From assembly GCA_002425885.1 (NCBI GenBank), contig DINC01000189.1, positions 1 to 13,734 of the forward strand: DNA of 13,734 nucleotides. The letters are read 5' to 3'. How positions within the stretch are numbered: position 1 is the first letter of the stretch; every line of letters starts with the position of its first letter. The position numbers and the translations under genes were made by a program. Below are positions 1 through 6,712 of this stretch, in pieces. Source of the DNA: Spirochaetia bacterium UBA5550 (GTDB taxonomy: Bacteria; Spirochaetota; UBA4802; UBA5550). The notes beneath the pieces are model-generated. The model was not told the origin of the DNA. It searched no databases and saw nothing but the letters and a program-made list of their open reading frames with translations.

Positions 1-1
1 A

Positions 2-103
2 TTAGACAGCAGAGATAATGCTTTAAAAAAAGGTGAAGAGTCTGCTGATGATTGGGATATAGCGAAGAAGAGTAAGATTGCCGTCGAAATCCTGCATGGA
101 TAA
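2..103 (+). CDS. 3' end of an unidentified CDS (partial)
   Basis: An open frame enters from the left edge and stops at TAA 101-103, leaving 33 C-terminal residues. The tail is acidic/basic and probably helical (for example SADDWDIAKKSKIAVEILHG). It has no recognisable domain. The stop overlaps the ATG at 96 of the next frame (ATGGATAA), a typical arrangement for translationally coupled genes, which supports both this frame and the start assigned to the next gene. Function cannot be inferred. Confidence 0.55.
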   Translation, partial: LDSRDNALKKGEESADDWDIAKKSKIAVEILHG

Positions 104-110
104 GAGATAA

Positions 111-635
111 ATTAAAATAAAGCAGAGAAGAAGGATAAAAACCGGAAGTATTTCGGCATTTATAATTTCAATATTTATATTATCAGGCTCTATCTCTTCA
201 GGGCAGGATACCCGTTTCTCTTCAACTGAAATACGCAGCCTTGAAAAGCAGGGACTCATCATAAGAGAGAGGCCCGATACCTGGAAGACCAGGGGCGGGC
301 TTATAATCTCCGGTTATGACAGGGATGGAGAGACAAGGCTTGAGCATGTCCTGAGACACATGCATGATGTAAAAGGGAAGAGTAAGCATGGTGTTTTTAC
401 TGTAAGCTCTGATAAGATAATTATACTCATGGATAAAGTCTGGTCAGAGGCTAAAAGCGGAAACCTTAAACCCTCAAACACCGGCGCGAGGTATGTTTAT
501 ATTTACGATGCCGGTGACAGAACAGGCTACCTCGGCGGGCGGGACGGCGCAAAAAAGGGGTATCCGGTTCTCAGAAAAGTGAGGCTTGTGCTCGAGGGTA
601 AGACTCCGAGAGTTGTTACTTTCTACCCTGTATAA
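111..635 (+). CDS. Secreted protein with BECR/EndoU-type RNase-like domain; in-frame stop near its start (possible pseudogene)
   Basis: The frame is open from 111 to the TAA at 633-635, but no ATG, GTG or TTG occurs in it before 360. The natural start looks like ATG 96, overlapping the upstream stop; it reads Met-Asp-Lys-Arg and then meets TAA at 108-110. What follows looks like a real protein: a basic stretch (KQRRRIK), a hydrophobic signal-peptide core (SISAFIISIFILSGS), a likely cleavage region at SSG-QD, then the domain. The domain has EHVLRHMHD, KHGVF, a Trp helix (MDKVW), a Gly-rich strand (YDAGDRTGYLGG) and a closing VVTFYPV. Histidines near 345, 357, 363 and 387 and the ending resemble the Barnase-EndoU-ColicinD/E5-RelE (BECR) toxins of polymorphic and CDI systems. 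That assignment is by remembered pattern only. A start at ATG 360 would remove the signal and the first domain histidines. The gene is either inactivated by a nonsense mutation, started at a rare codon, or affected by a sequence error. Confidence 0.5.
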   Translation: MKIKQRRRIKTGSISAFIISIFILSGSISSGQDTRFSSTEIRSLEKQGLIIRERPDTWKTRGGLIISGYDRDGETRLEHVLRHMHDVKGKSKHGVFTVSSDKIIILMDKVWSEAKSGNLKPSNTGARYVYIYDAGDRTGYLGGRDGAKKGYPVLRKVRLVLEGKTPRVVTFYPV

Positions 636-640
636 AAATT

Positions 641-1291
641 TTACCTCTTTCTGATTCTGGATGCGAATTCCGTGATTACGCGCTTCAGTGTTTTATCAAG
701 TGTCTGGTCAATATAAACAGAGGGGCATCGTGATGCTTCGGTTTCCCCTTTTATTCTTTTTATCACAAGCTTCTTCCACCTTGCGTCTACAGTAATCTCT
801 GTCAGAGTCTCTTCCTCTTCAATTCTCATTATGTATTCTTCTGAATAGCGGTCTATGATGGTTTTATCCGAAGCGATTTTATCCATGAAGTATTTCACTC
901 CGTAAAAAATAACCCCATCTTCCGAAGATACTCCGTTGATGATATAATCGCGCAGCATTGTGTTGAACTCCTGCTGAGAAGGTACAGGTGGAGTGGTTAT
1001 AATCTGCCCCAGCTCTGTATAGCCTGATGCCGTAATATATCCCTCCTGAAGATTGTTGCGGTCAGTATATACGGTATAATGGTAGTAATTTCTGCAGATA
1101 ATTATCTGGGTTGTCTCCCGGAATGAACGTATCATCACATAGTCGCCCCAGGGTAGTTTGTTCCCCTCCGCCCTGTAATCAAAAAGAGGGAAGTCCCGCA
1201 TGCAGTCATATTGCCGGGCATATCCCTCAGGCTGAAGAAATTGTAAAATCAGCAATGTAAGAATGATAATTGAGTGTTTCAAATTATTCAT
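641..1291 (-). CDS. Secreted hypothetical protein, about 216 aa
   Basis: I do not recognise this family. The ATG at 1291 is chosen because it begins a classic signal peptide: MNNLKHS, a hydrophobic run IIILTLLILQFL, then EGYA before RQYDC. A TTG at 1351 would add 20 polar residues in front of the signal and is less likely. A purine-rich GGAAAGAG lies somewhat far upstream. The mature part (about 190 aa) is mixed alpha/beta with three cysteines (YDCM, IICR, SRCP) and a charged C-terminus ending SRIRKR, and is probably periplasmic or surface exposed. No metal or catalytic motif stands out. It converges on the RNase-like gene with only 5 nt between the stops, so the two are not in one operon. 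Confidence 0.72.
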   Translation of the reverse strand: MNNLKHSIIILTLLILQFLQPEGYARQYDCMRDFPLFDYRAEGNKLPWGDYVMIRSFRETTQIIICRNYYHYTVYTDRNNLQEGYITASGYTELGQIITTPPVPSQQEFNTMLRDYIINGVSSEDGVIFYGVKYFMDKIASDKTIIDRYSEEYIMRIEEEETLTEITVDARWKKLVIKRIKGETEASRCPSVYIDQTLDKTLKRVITEFASRIRKR

Positions 1292-1454
1292 AATAAATAC
1301 ATTTTGCTCTCTTTCCGGTATTAGGCAATCATAAAAAGCATCCCTCTCCAAATCTTAATATCTCCACATACCCATGTTTTTTTGGAGACGGCCATTTTTT
1401 TAAGGCAAAATATTACATAATTGGCATAGATATATATCAAAAGATTTCTTTTAC

Positions 1455-1483
1455 TTGACTAATTGAACAATCTGATTAAGAAT
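1455..1483 (+). promoter_or_regulatory. Candidate promoter of the Rrf2-family regulator gene
   Basis: TTGACT at 1455-1460 matches a -35 element. A weaker TAAGAA/AAGAAT follows after 16-17 nt, then AGAGGT as Shine-Dalgarno before the GTG start at 1502. The stretch TTGACTAATTGAACAATCTGATTAAG is loosely dyad-like and could hold the regulator's own operator, but the symmetry is poor. Confidence 0.4.
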
Positions 1484-1501
1484 ATTTGAAAGAGGTAAAC
1501 A

Positions 1502-1909
1502 GTGTCAGGATTTTTTCATTTTTCAGAAGCGATATCACTTGCCCTTCATGCAATGGAGCTTATGGCACGTGAGAAAAATACTGTTTTTACGGCAAGAACC
1601 CTTGCCGCGAGTCTGAACGCGTCGGAGGCTCATCTTGCCAAAGTATTCCAGAGGCTTGTGAAAACAGACCTGGTTATATCCCATAGGGGGCCTAACGGAG
1701 GCTTCAGACTGAAGAGGGAGCCTGAGGAGATTACTCTTCTCGAAATATTCAATGCCATAGAGGGGCCTGTGCGTGCGGATATATGTCCCATGATAAAGGA
1801 GACATGCCCTTTCAGTCAGTGTATTTTCAGCGGTATAATGTTCAAGTTCCAGAATGAATTCATGGATTTTATAACAAAGAACAGGCTCAGTGATTTTATA
1901 CTCCAGTAG
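1502..1909 (+). CDS. Rrf2-family transcriptional regulator (IscR/NsrR-like, probably Fe-S)
   Basis: A 135-aa protein starting at GTG 1502 behind AGAGGT. It matches Rrf2 (BadM/IscR/NsrR) layout: an N-terminal helix (EAISLALHAMELMA), a winged helix-turn-helix at about residues 28-70 with TARTLAASLNASEAHLAKVFQRL, and the wing motif HRGPNGGFRL typical of the family. The domain continues with ITLLEIFNAIEGP. Three cysteines, C95, C102 and C107, sit where IscR and NsrR bind a [2Fe-2S] or [4Fe-4S] cluster, though the spacing (x6, x4) differs slightly from both. It is therefore probably a cluster-sensing DNA-binding regulator responding to redox state, nitric oxide or Fe-S supply. The next gene on the strand encodes a CapA-like lipoprotein, not iron-sulfur biogenesis, so its targets may lie elsewhere; self-regulation is likely. 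Confidence 0.9.
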   Translation: MSGFFHFSEAISLALHAMELMAREKNTVFTARTLAASLNASEAHLAKVFQRLVKTDLVISHRGPNGGFRLKREPEEITLLEIFNAIEGPVRADICPMIKETCPFSQCIFSGIMFKFQNEFMDFITKNRLSDFILQ

Positions 1910-2000
1910 GTGATTTTTATAGATGAAGGAGCTTCACTTGAGTATAATGATAATCAGTAACCGGATTGAAAAAGTATTATTAAACGCAGGAAAAGAAGTT

Positions 2001-3197
2001 ATGAAACATGCAGATAAAAACAGAAAGCCTTTATTTATCTTTTCACTTCTGGCAGCACTTGCGTGTTCTCCCCAGATTGTTCATCACAGCGGAGATTATA
2101 TTATTAATAAAAATGAGCCGATCTGGGAGACGCCAAAAAATGCCGTTGAATACGGCTACAGGGACAGCAGATATATAAAGAGGATATGGCCGAAAAAGGA
2201 ACCGGCTGTCATTACAGCAGTGGGTGATGTGGCGCTTAACTTCGCCACTATGAAGGAGATTCTTGACAGCAGGGCCAGGAGACATGGCAGGAAGAATGCT
2301 ATGACTTATCCCTTTTCAAAGGTCTCTCATGAAATTACCGGTATAGGTTTCTGTAATCTTGAAGCTCCTGTAACAGACCGTAATTTTAAGCCATTCAGCG
2401 ACAAGGATGAAGTTTTTTATTTCTCATCCCCTGCCGGGAGTGAGGATATACTCCGTTATGCGGGCTTTGACATAGCGTCACTTGCGAATAACCATATAAA
2501 GGATTGCGGTGAAGAGGGGATGTTTGAAACTGCCGAAAGGATTGAAAAGCTTAACATCGCTCCAGTAGGTATCGGCAAAAATATAGATGAAGCGCTGAAG
2601 CCGGTTTTTATGTGGCACCGCGGGACCAGGGTGGCTTTTTTTGCTTTTAATAATGTGGTGCCTAAAAGCGTATGGGCAGGTCCGGACAGAGCAGGCGCAG
2701 CCGGTGGTTCAGATGAACTTATGGTGGCAGCTGTTAAAAAGGTCAGGGGTGAGGTTGATGCCATTGTTGTAAGCATCCACTGGGGACAGGAGGTTACTTC
2801 TGATATACCTGTGGCAAAACCTGAAGCTGAGCAGGTTGCCCTGGGGCATAAGCTTATTGATGCCGGTGCGTCATGTATACTGGGACATCAGTCCCATGGG
2901 CTGGGGCCTGTGGAGCTTTATAATAACGGAATAATTTTTTACAGCCTTGGCGATTTTGTTTTCGCGGGCCGGCATTCTGCTGCTCACAGGACAAGCATGC
3001 TTGCAAGAGTTACGCTAAGTGAAAAAGGGCTTGAGTCATATACCCTGATTCCTGTAAATATAAATCCGCTCGAAGTGCATTACTCCCCTGAGATTCTTTC
3101 TGAGAGGGGGGGCGCGCAGGTGATTAACAGGGTTCTTTATGCTAAGGACAGCAGATATTCCGATTATTATGAGCAGAAAGAGCTTGCCCTGAAATAG
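2001..3197 (+). CDS. CapA-family (PGA_cap) metallophosphatase-like lipoprotein
   Basis: ATG 2001 is chosen over the in-frame ATG at 1923 because it has a good Shine-Dalgarno (AGGAAAAG) and begins a lipoprotein signal: MKHADKNRKP, a hydrophobic core, and LAALAC with lipid-attachment Cys22. The 398-aa product carries the CapA/poly-gamma-glutamate capsule-synthesis fold of the calcineurin-like superfamily: GD at 75-76, NLE at 119-121, NNH at 163-165, HWG at 260-262, the GHQSHG block at 295-300 (usually GHHPH) and YSLGDF near 314-319. These supply the usual metal ligands. Family members are tied to capsule polymer synthesis, export or hydrolysis, but most are biochemically untested, and no capB/capC partners are present. 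The next gene (secreted SUMF1-like protein) starts 44 nt downstream, so cotranscription is likely. The lipobox has Ala rather than Leu at -3, a looser form. Confidence 0.87.
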   Translation: MKHADKNRKPLFIFSLLAALACSPQIVHHSGDYIINKNEPIWETPKNAVEYGYRDSRYIKRIWPKKEPAVITAVGDVALNFATMKEILDSRARRHGRKNAMTYPFSKVSHEITGIGFCNLEAPVTDRNFKPFSDKDEVFYFSSPAGSEDILRYAGFDIASLANNHIKDCGEEGMFETAERIEKLNIAPVGIGKNIDEALKPVFMWHRGTRVAFFAFNNVVPKSVWAGPDRAGAAGGSDELMVAAVKKVRGEVDAIVVSIHWGQEVTSDIPVAKPEAEQVALGHKLIDAGASCILGHQSHGLGPVELYNNGIIFYSLGDFVFAGRHSAAHRTSMLARVTLSEKGLESYTLIPVNINPLEVHYSPEILSERGGAQVINRVLYAKDSRYSDYYEQKELALK

Positions 3198-3241
3198 CCT
3201 CCGGATTGTTTTAAACTATATAAGATTTTTGAGAGGGAGTA

Positions 3242-4183
3242 ATGAGACCCGGTCTTAAGGTTACAGCAATTGCTGTTATAATATTTTCCTCCGTTGTAAT
3301 GACATCAGCTCCGGTGCCTAAAAAAGCCGTAAAGCATACAATAAAAGAAAAAAGTGTTGGTGATATCTCACTTGTTTTTATACCTGCCGGGAGTTTTAAA
3401 ATGGGGCGCGATGTTAAAGGGAGAGATTATGCTCCTTCGCGGGGAGTTAAAATTACAAAGGGTTTCTGGATAGGGAAATATGAAATTACACAGAAACAGT
3501 ACAGGGACCTTAAGGGGACAAATCCATGTACAGAGAGCCGGTATGGTGAAGGGGACAGCCTTCCGCTTTTTAATGTAAGCTGGTATGATGCTGTTGAGTT
3601 CTGCAATGAATTAAGCTTAAAACATGGACTTAAGCCTTATTATAACATATCAAAGAATGGAACTGATGATGATAATATATCCGCCCATGATGATGTGAAG
3701 CGGGAGGTAACAGTCAATAAAGATTCTGACGGTTTCAGGCTTCCCACAGAAGCCCAGTGGGAGTATGCATGTATGGGTACAAAGCTCAGTGATTTTTACT
3801 GGGGTAATAATCAGAGCTGGGATGGCGCCGGTGCTTACGCCTGGCATATGTTTAATGCAGGGCGGAAGAATTACAGCAGGGGGCGCTTCTGGTGGGTTAA
3901 ATATCACAAAGTGCAGAAGCCGGGGCAGAAGAGACCTAATCTGTTCGGTGTTTATGACATGAGCGGAAATGTTGCTGAATGGTGTTTCGACAGATACACC
4001 CCGTCATATCCATCATCAGAGAAAGAAGATCCTGACGGCGGTGACAATGAGTTCAGGTACAGGGTTGTAAGAGGTGGCTCAATACTGGATTCACCTAAAG
4101 ACCTTGCAGGATACAAACGCTGGCCGGTTGAGCCCTTTGAGAAAACAGGAACCAACGGGATAAGGGTCGTACTCCCGGAGTGA
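3242..4183 (+). CDS. Secreted SUMF1/FGE-sulfatase-domain protein (non-catalytic type)
   Basis: A 313-aa protein starting at ATG 3242 behind GAGGGAG. It has a signal peptide of about 23 residues (cleavage near TSA-PVP) and no lipobox Cys. Residues 40-311 follow the formylglycine-generating-enzyme/SUMF1 (C-type-lectin-like) pattern: FIPAGSFKMG at 46-55, YEITQKQY at 80-87, NVSWYDAVEFCNELS at 111-125, GFRLPTEAQWEYA at 164-176, NLFGVYDMSGNVAEWC at 233-248, RVVRGGS at 274-280 and a closing GIRVV. The C-terminal region that carries the paired catalytic cysteines in true FGE has none here, so sulfatase activation is unlikely; such domains usually act as binding or structural modules. An inserted Asp/Asn-rich loop (NGTDDDN) near residue 140 may be a calcium site. 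It follows the CapA-like gene by 44 nt and probably shares its transcript. It converges with the minus-strand SGNH gene. Confidence 0.87.
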   Translation: MRPGLKVTAIAVIIFSSVVMTSAPVPKKAVKHTIKEKSVGDISLVFIPAGSFKMGRDVKGRDYAPSRGVKITKGFWIGKYEITQKQYRDLKGTNPCTESRYGEGDSLPLFNVSWYDAVEFCNELSLKHGLKPYYNISKNGTDDDNISAHDDVKREVTVNKDSDGFRLPTEAQWEYACMGTKLSDFYWGNNQSWDGAGAYAWHMFNAGRKNYSRGRFWWVKYHKVQKPGQKRPNLFGVYDMSGNVAEWCFDRYTPSYPSSEKEDPDGGDNEFRYRVVRGGSILDSPKDLAGYKRWPVEPFEKTGTNGIRVVLPE

Positions 4184-4194
4184 AAGTCTAATCA

Positions 4195-4218
4195 CTCAAA
4201 GACGCTAAGCCGCAAAGC
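4195..4218 (+). repeat. Three degenerate 8-nt units (CNCAAAGN type)
   Basis: Three adjacent 8-mers, CTCAAAGA, CGCTAAGC and CGCAAAGC, share the frame CNCWAAGN in the gap between two convergent genes. Similar 'CACAAAGACGCAAAG' tracts recur in intergenic DNA of many environmental bacterial genomes, from general recollection. Function is unknown and only one cluster is present in this window. Confidence 0.5.
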
Positions 4219-4227
4219 TTTAAAAAT

Positions 4228-4246
4228 GAAGTATACCATACGCTTC
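4228..4246 (-). terminator. Weak hairpin, possible terminator of the minus-strand operon
   Basis: Read on the minus strand, GAAG-CG-TAT-GGT-ATA-CTTC forms a short bulged stem and is followed by ATTTTTAAA. It lies about 37 nt beyond the SGNH stop codon. The stem is only seven pairs with a two-base bulge, so the call is tentative. Confidence 0.3.
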
Positions 4247-4282
4247 ACTATCAATTATTTTAGAAGAACATTTCTCCGTAAA

Positions 4283-5320
4283 TCAGGGCTTAATAAATTT
4301 TTTGAACTCACTGTTCTCAAGCAGGTTTTCCGCTATAGTTCTGTATCCTTTCCCCGTCGGGTGGCTTGAATCTGCGAACTCCTCTTTCGGCGGTATCTCA
4401 GGTATTATAGCTGTTATCCCTTCAGAAGCAAGATTATCTTTTATCGCGTTAATAATAAGTTCGTTCTGATTTGCGCTCTCCTCTGTAAGCATGTATCTGT
4501 TGAATGGAGTTATTATTGCAAGTATATCGTTGTCCTGTTCTTTCAGGAGTTTTAATGTTTTTAAAGTATATCTCCACTGGAGAGATTGTTCTGTTTTAAC
4601 CCACTGCGGATCCTGAAGAGGGAATTTAGAAGCATCCATCGGTTCGGGGAGTTCATATATCCTTGTGACAGGATTGAAAAATTGAAGCGTGTTCTTACCC
4701 GGATTATCCATACACCAGCGGTATAGATTTTTTCCTCTGAACTTAGTGAGCCTCAGATGATCAATCCATAGAAAAAAAGAAGTATTTCTTTTTATAACAA
4801 AAGAGAGCCTCTCTTCAAAAGAGGGATTGTATGCCGGTATTATTTCAGTGAACTGCGGAAGCAGCCCTCTGTGATTTATTTCACTGTTTTTCCCGCCTGT
4901 GAGATCGTGCCGCGGAGAACTCATCCAGAGAAGATTTATTCCGATTATAATTTTTTTATTAGTCAGGGCTCTGCAGTAATTTTCCGCCAGCCCGTACATA
5001 ACAGCAGGGTGTATTCCGTCAATACCCATGTTGCTGAAATCAGCGATATCCTGCCTGCGGTTCAGATGTGCAGTCAGTGTATCTGTGTCAGATGTGTAGT
5101 GTCCCCATATCACTGAGTCGCCTATTACAGGTATTGTGTTATATCCCGCAACGCTCCCTGCATACTTTTTGTACAGAAAGTAATCCTCACCGAGATTATA
5201 GGGGAGCCTGTAGTCCGATGTGAAAAACTGTTCCCCTGTGAGAGGGAAAAGTGCCGGCATGGCAATGGCCATGACAATTATGGATGCTGTTACATATATA
5301 AGATATTTGAGCCTCTTCAT
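4283..5320 (-). CDS. Membrane-anchored SGNH/GDSL hydrolase-like protein (AlgJ/AlgX-type partner of MBOAT)
   Basis: A 345-aa protein with one N-terminal hydrophobic segment (residues 5-25), probably an uncleaved anchor that places the domain in the periplasm. SGNH signatures are visible: block I VIGDSVIWG with nucleophile candidate Ser69, a GxxG-like NMGIDGIHP at 97-104, and block V ADSSHPTGKGY with Asp317 and His320, the DxxH pair completing a triad. Family members next to MBOAT proteins (AlgJ, AlgX, PatB, DltD-like) move acyl groups to exported polysaccharide or remove them. The start lies 13 nt after the MBOAT stop, with AGGGAT as a weak Shine-Dalgarno, making it the last gene of the four-gene operon. 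The likely role is the periplasmic half of an O-acylation system; the acceptor polymer is not evident. Confidence 0.83.
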   Translation of the reverse strand: MKRLKYLIYVTASIIVMAIAMPALFPLTGEQFFTSDYRLPYNLGEDYFLYKKYAGSVAGYNTIPVIGDSVIWGHYTSDTDTLTAHLNRRQDIADFSNMGIDGIHPAVMYGLAENYCRALTNKKIIIGINLLWMSSPRHDLTGGKNSEINHRGLLPQFTEIIPAYNPSFEERLSFVIKRNTSFFLWIDHLRLTKFRGKNLYRWCMDNPGKNTLQFFNPVTRIYELPEPMDASKFPLQDPQWVKTEQSLQWRYTLKTLKLLKEQDNDILAIITPFNRYMLTEESANQNELIINAIKDNLASEGITAIIPEIPPKEEFADSSHPTGKGYRTIAENLLENSEFKKFIKP

Positions 5321-5333
5321 AAACAGGGTATCC

Positions 5334-6707
5334 CTAAAACTGGAAATAGATAAAATCGCTTGCGTCAGATGACGCGAAAATAAGAATCCACGCCAGCATT
5401 ATAATTGAAGCAATACTTTTAACAGCAGGTTTTTCCATGAAATTCAGTGACCTGTACTCCTTAAGCCAGCCGTATAAATAGCATATAACCATAACAAAAA
5501 GCATCAATACCGGCATAGAAGGAGCTGAATACCCAGAACTGAAGATCCCTGCAATATAACTGAATGCATCCGCGCCGCTCTCTGCCCTGAAAAAAATCCA
5601 TGTAAAAACAATAAGTATAAATACAGCAATCCGTCTGATGAAAACCGGCGTAACCTGGATTATCCTGAATCTGCCGATTACTTTACCCGTAGCATGCAGC
5701 ATGCCGTGAATGAATCCCCATAATACAAAGTTCCACGAAGCTCCGTGCCAGAGACCTGAAAGCAGCATTGTGATCACGGTGTTCCGTGATTCAGTGAGCT
5801 TCCCCTTCCTGTTCCCGCCAAGGGGAATATAGAGGTAATCCCTGAACCATGAAGATAGGCTGATATGCCATCTCCCCCAGAAGTCCCCTGTGCTTGCGGC
5901 CATATACGGAAGCCTGAAGTTTTCCATGAGCTCAATGCCGAAACATCTGGCAATACCCCTCGCCATGTCAGTGTACCCGCTGAAATCGAAGTAAATCTGC
6001 CATGTGAATGCAAGAGCACCCAGTATAAGATCCGCTGAACCGAACTGGGCAGGGTTCCCGAAAATTTTATCAGCGTATAACGCGAAGAAGTCGGCAAGTG
6101 CAATTTTTTTAAATAGACCCCGGATAAATATGTAAGCCCCTTCTGCAAGGTCTGAGCCTGTTCCCCTGTTCCAGTCCCTCAACTGCGGTATAAGCCCTGA
6201 TGCACGTGCGATGGGACCTGCTGAAAGCTGAGGAAAGAATGAAACAAAGAGCGCATGGCGGCCGAAGTTTTTCTCCCTCTCCACTTTACCGAAGTAGCAA
6301 TCAATTACGTATCCCATGGAGATGAATATAAAAAAGGATATCCCCACTGGAAGGAGTATGTCAGGCTGCGGAAATCTGTATGTATTTCCTGTTAATGCAA
6401 AAAGTTCATTGATATTTGATATTATAAAACCTGCATACTTGAATGAACTCAGAAGCATAAGGCTGTTGATTATACTCAGCAGAAGAAAGAGTTTCTTCCT
6501 TCCTGTCTTCTCCATGAGCATGAGGAAGATGTAGTCAGCAGCAATAATCCAGAGAAGGAGTAATGGATAGAGCGGATTAAACCAGCCGTAAAAAATAAAT
6601 GATGCTGCAAGTATGAGGTACTGCCGGCCGGTGCTGTTCTTTATGCTCCTGAACAGAAGATAAAGAACAGTGAAAAATAAGAGAAAAGTCCATGTCTGAA
6701 AGAGCAT
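5334..6707 (-). CDS. MBOAT-family membrane O-acyltransferase (AlgI-like)
   Basis: A 457-aa polytopic membrane protein of about the usual AlgI/PatA length, with some ten hydrophobic segments. Family hallmarks: an N-terminal SFIFYGWFNPLY at 36-47, LLPVGISFFIFISMGYVID at 118-136, FFPQLSAGPIAR at 157-168, FTWQIYFDFSGYTDMARGIARCFGI at 234-258 in two blocks, FWGRWHISLSSWFRDYLYIPLGG at 276-298 in two blocks, and GLWHGASWNF at 318-327 with the catalytic His321. It would take an acyl group, usually acetyl, from a cytoplasmic donor and pass it across the membrane to a periplasmic acceptor or to the SGNH partner encoded next. The start is 5 nt after the SUMF1-like stop, with little Shine-Dalgarno (AAAGG is distant), so coupling to upstream translation is likely. 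No alginate or dlt genes are nearby, so a specific substrate name is not justified. Confidence 0.93.
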   Translation of the reverse strand: MLFQTWTFLLFFTVLYLLFRSIKNSTGRQYLILAASFIFYGWFNPLYPLLLLWIIAADYIFLMLMEKTGRKKLFLLLSIINSLMLLSSFKYAGFIISNINELFALTGNTYRFPQPDILLPVGISFFIFISMGYVIDCYFGKVEREKNFGRHALFVSFFPQLSAGPIARASGLIPQLRDWNRGTGSDLAEGAYIFIRGLFKKIALADFFALYADKIFGNPAQFGSADLILGALAFTWQIYFDFSGYTDMARGIARCFGIELMENFRLPYMAASTGDFWGRWHISLSSWFRDYLYIPLGGNRKGKLTESRNTVITMLLSGLWHGASWNFVLWGFIHGMLHATGKVIGRFRIIQVTPVFIRRIAVFILIVFTWIFFRAESGADAFSYIAGIFSSGYSAPSMPVLMLFVMVICYLYGWLKEYRSLNFMEKPAVKSIASIIMLAWILIFASSDASDFIYFQF

Positions 6708-6712
6708 CTAAT

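Noticed and set aside
23..262. Minus-strand open frame of 79 codons with a hydrophobic stretch
   Set aside because: It is antisense to the end of the upstream gene and the signal peptide of the RNase-like gene; the hydrophobic run mirrors that signal peptide. No ribosome site.
1923..2000. Earlier in-frame ATG for the CapA-like gene
   Set aside because: It would put 26 polar residues before a lipoprotein signal peptide and has no Shine-Dalgarno, whereas 2001 has AGGAAAAG.
2043..2776. Minus-strand open frames inside the CapA-like gene
   Set aside because: Fully antisense to a gene with clear family motifs; low-complexity Ser/Thr/Pro-rich translation, no ribosome site.
3765..3962. Plus-strand open frame within the SUMF1-like gene, alternate frame
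   Set aside because: Overlaps the region encoding conserved SUMF1 motifs and has no domain or ribosome site.
5774..6148. Minus-strand 124-codon frame inside the MBOAT gene
   Set aside because: Out-of-frame shadow of the catalytic region of the MBOAT protein.
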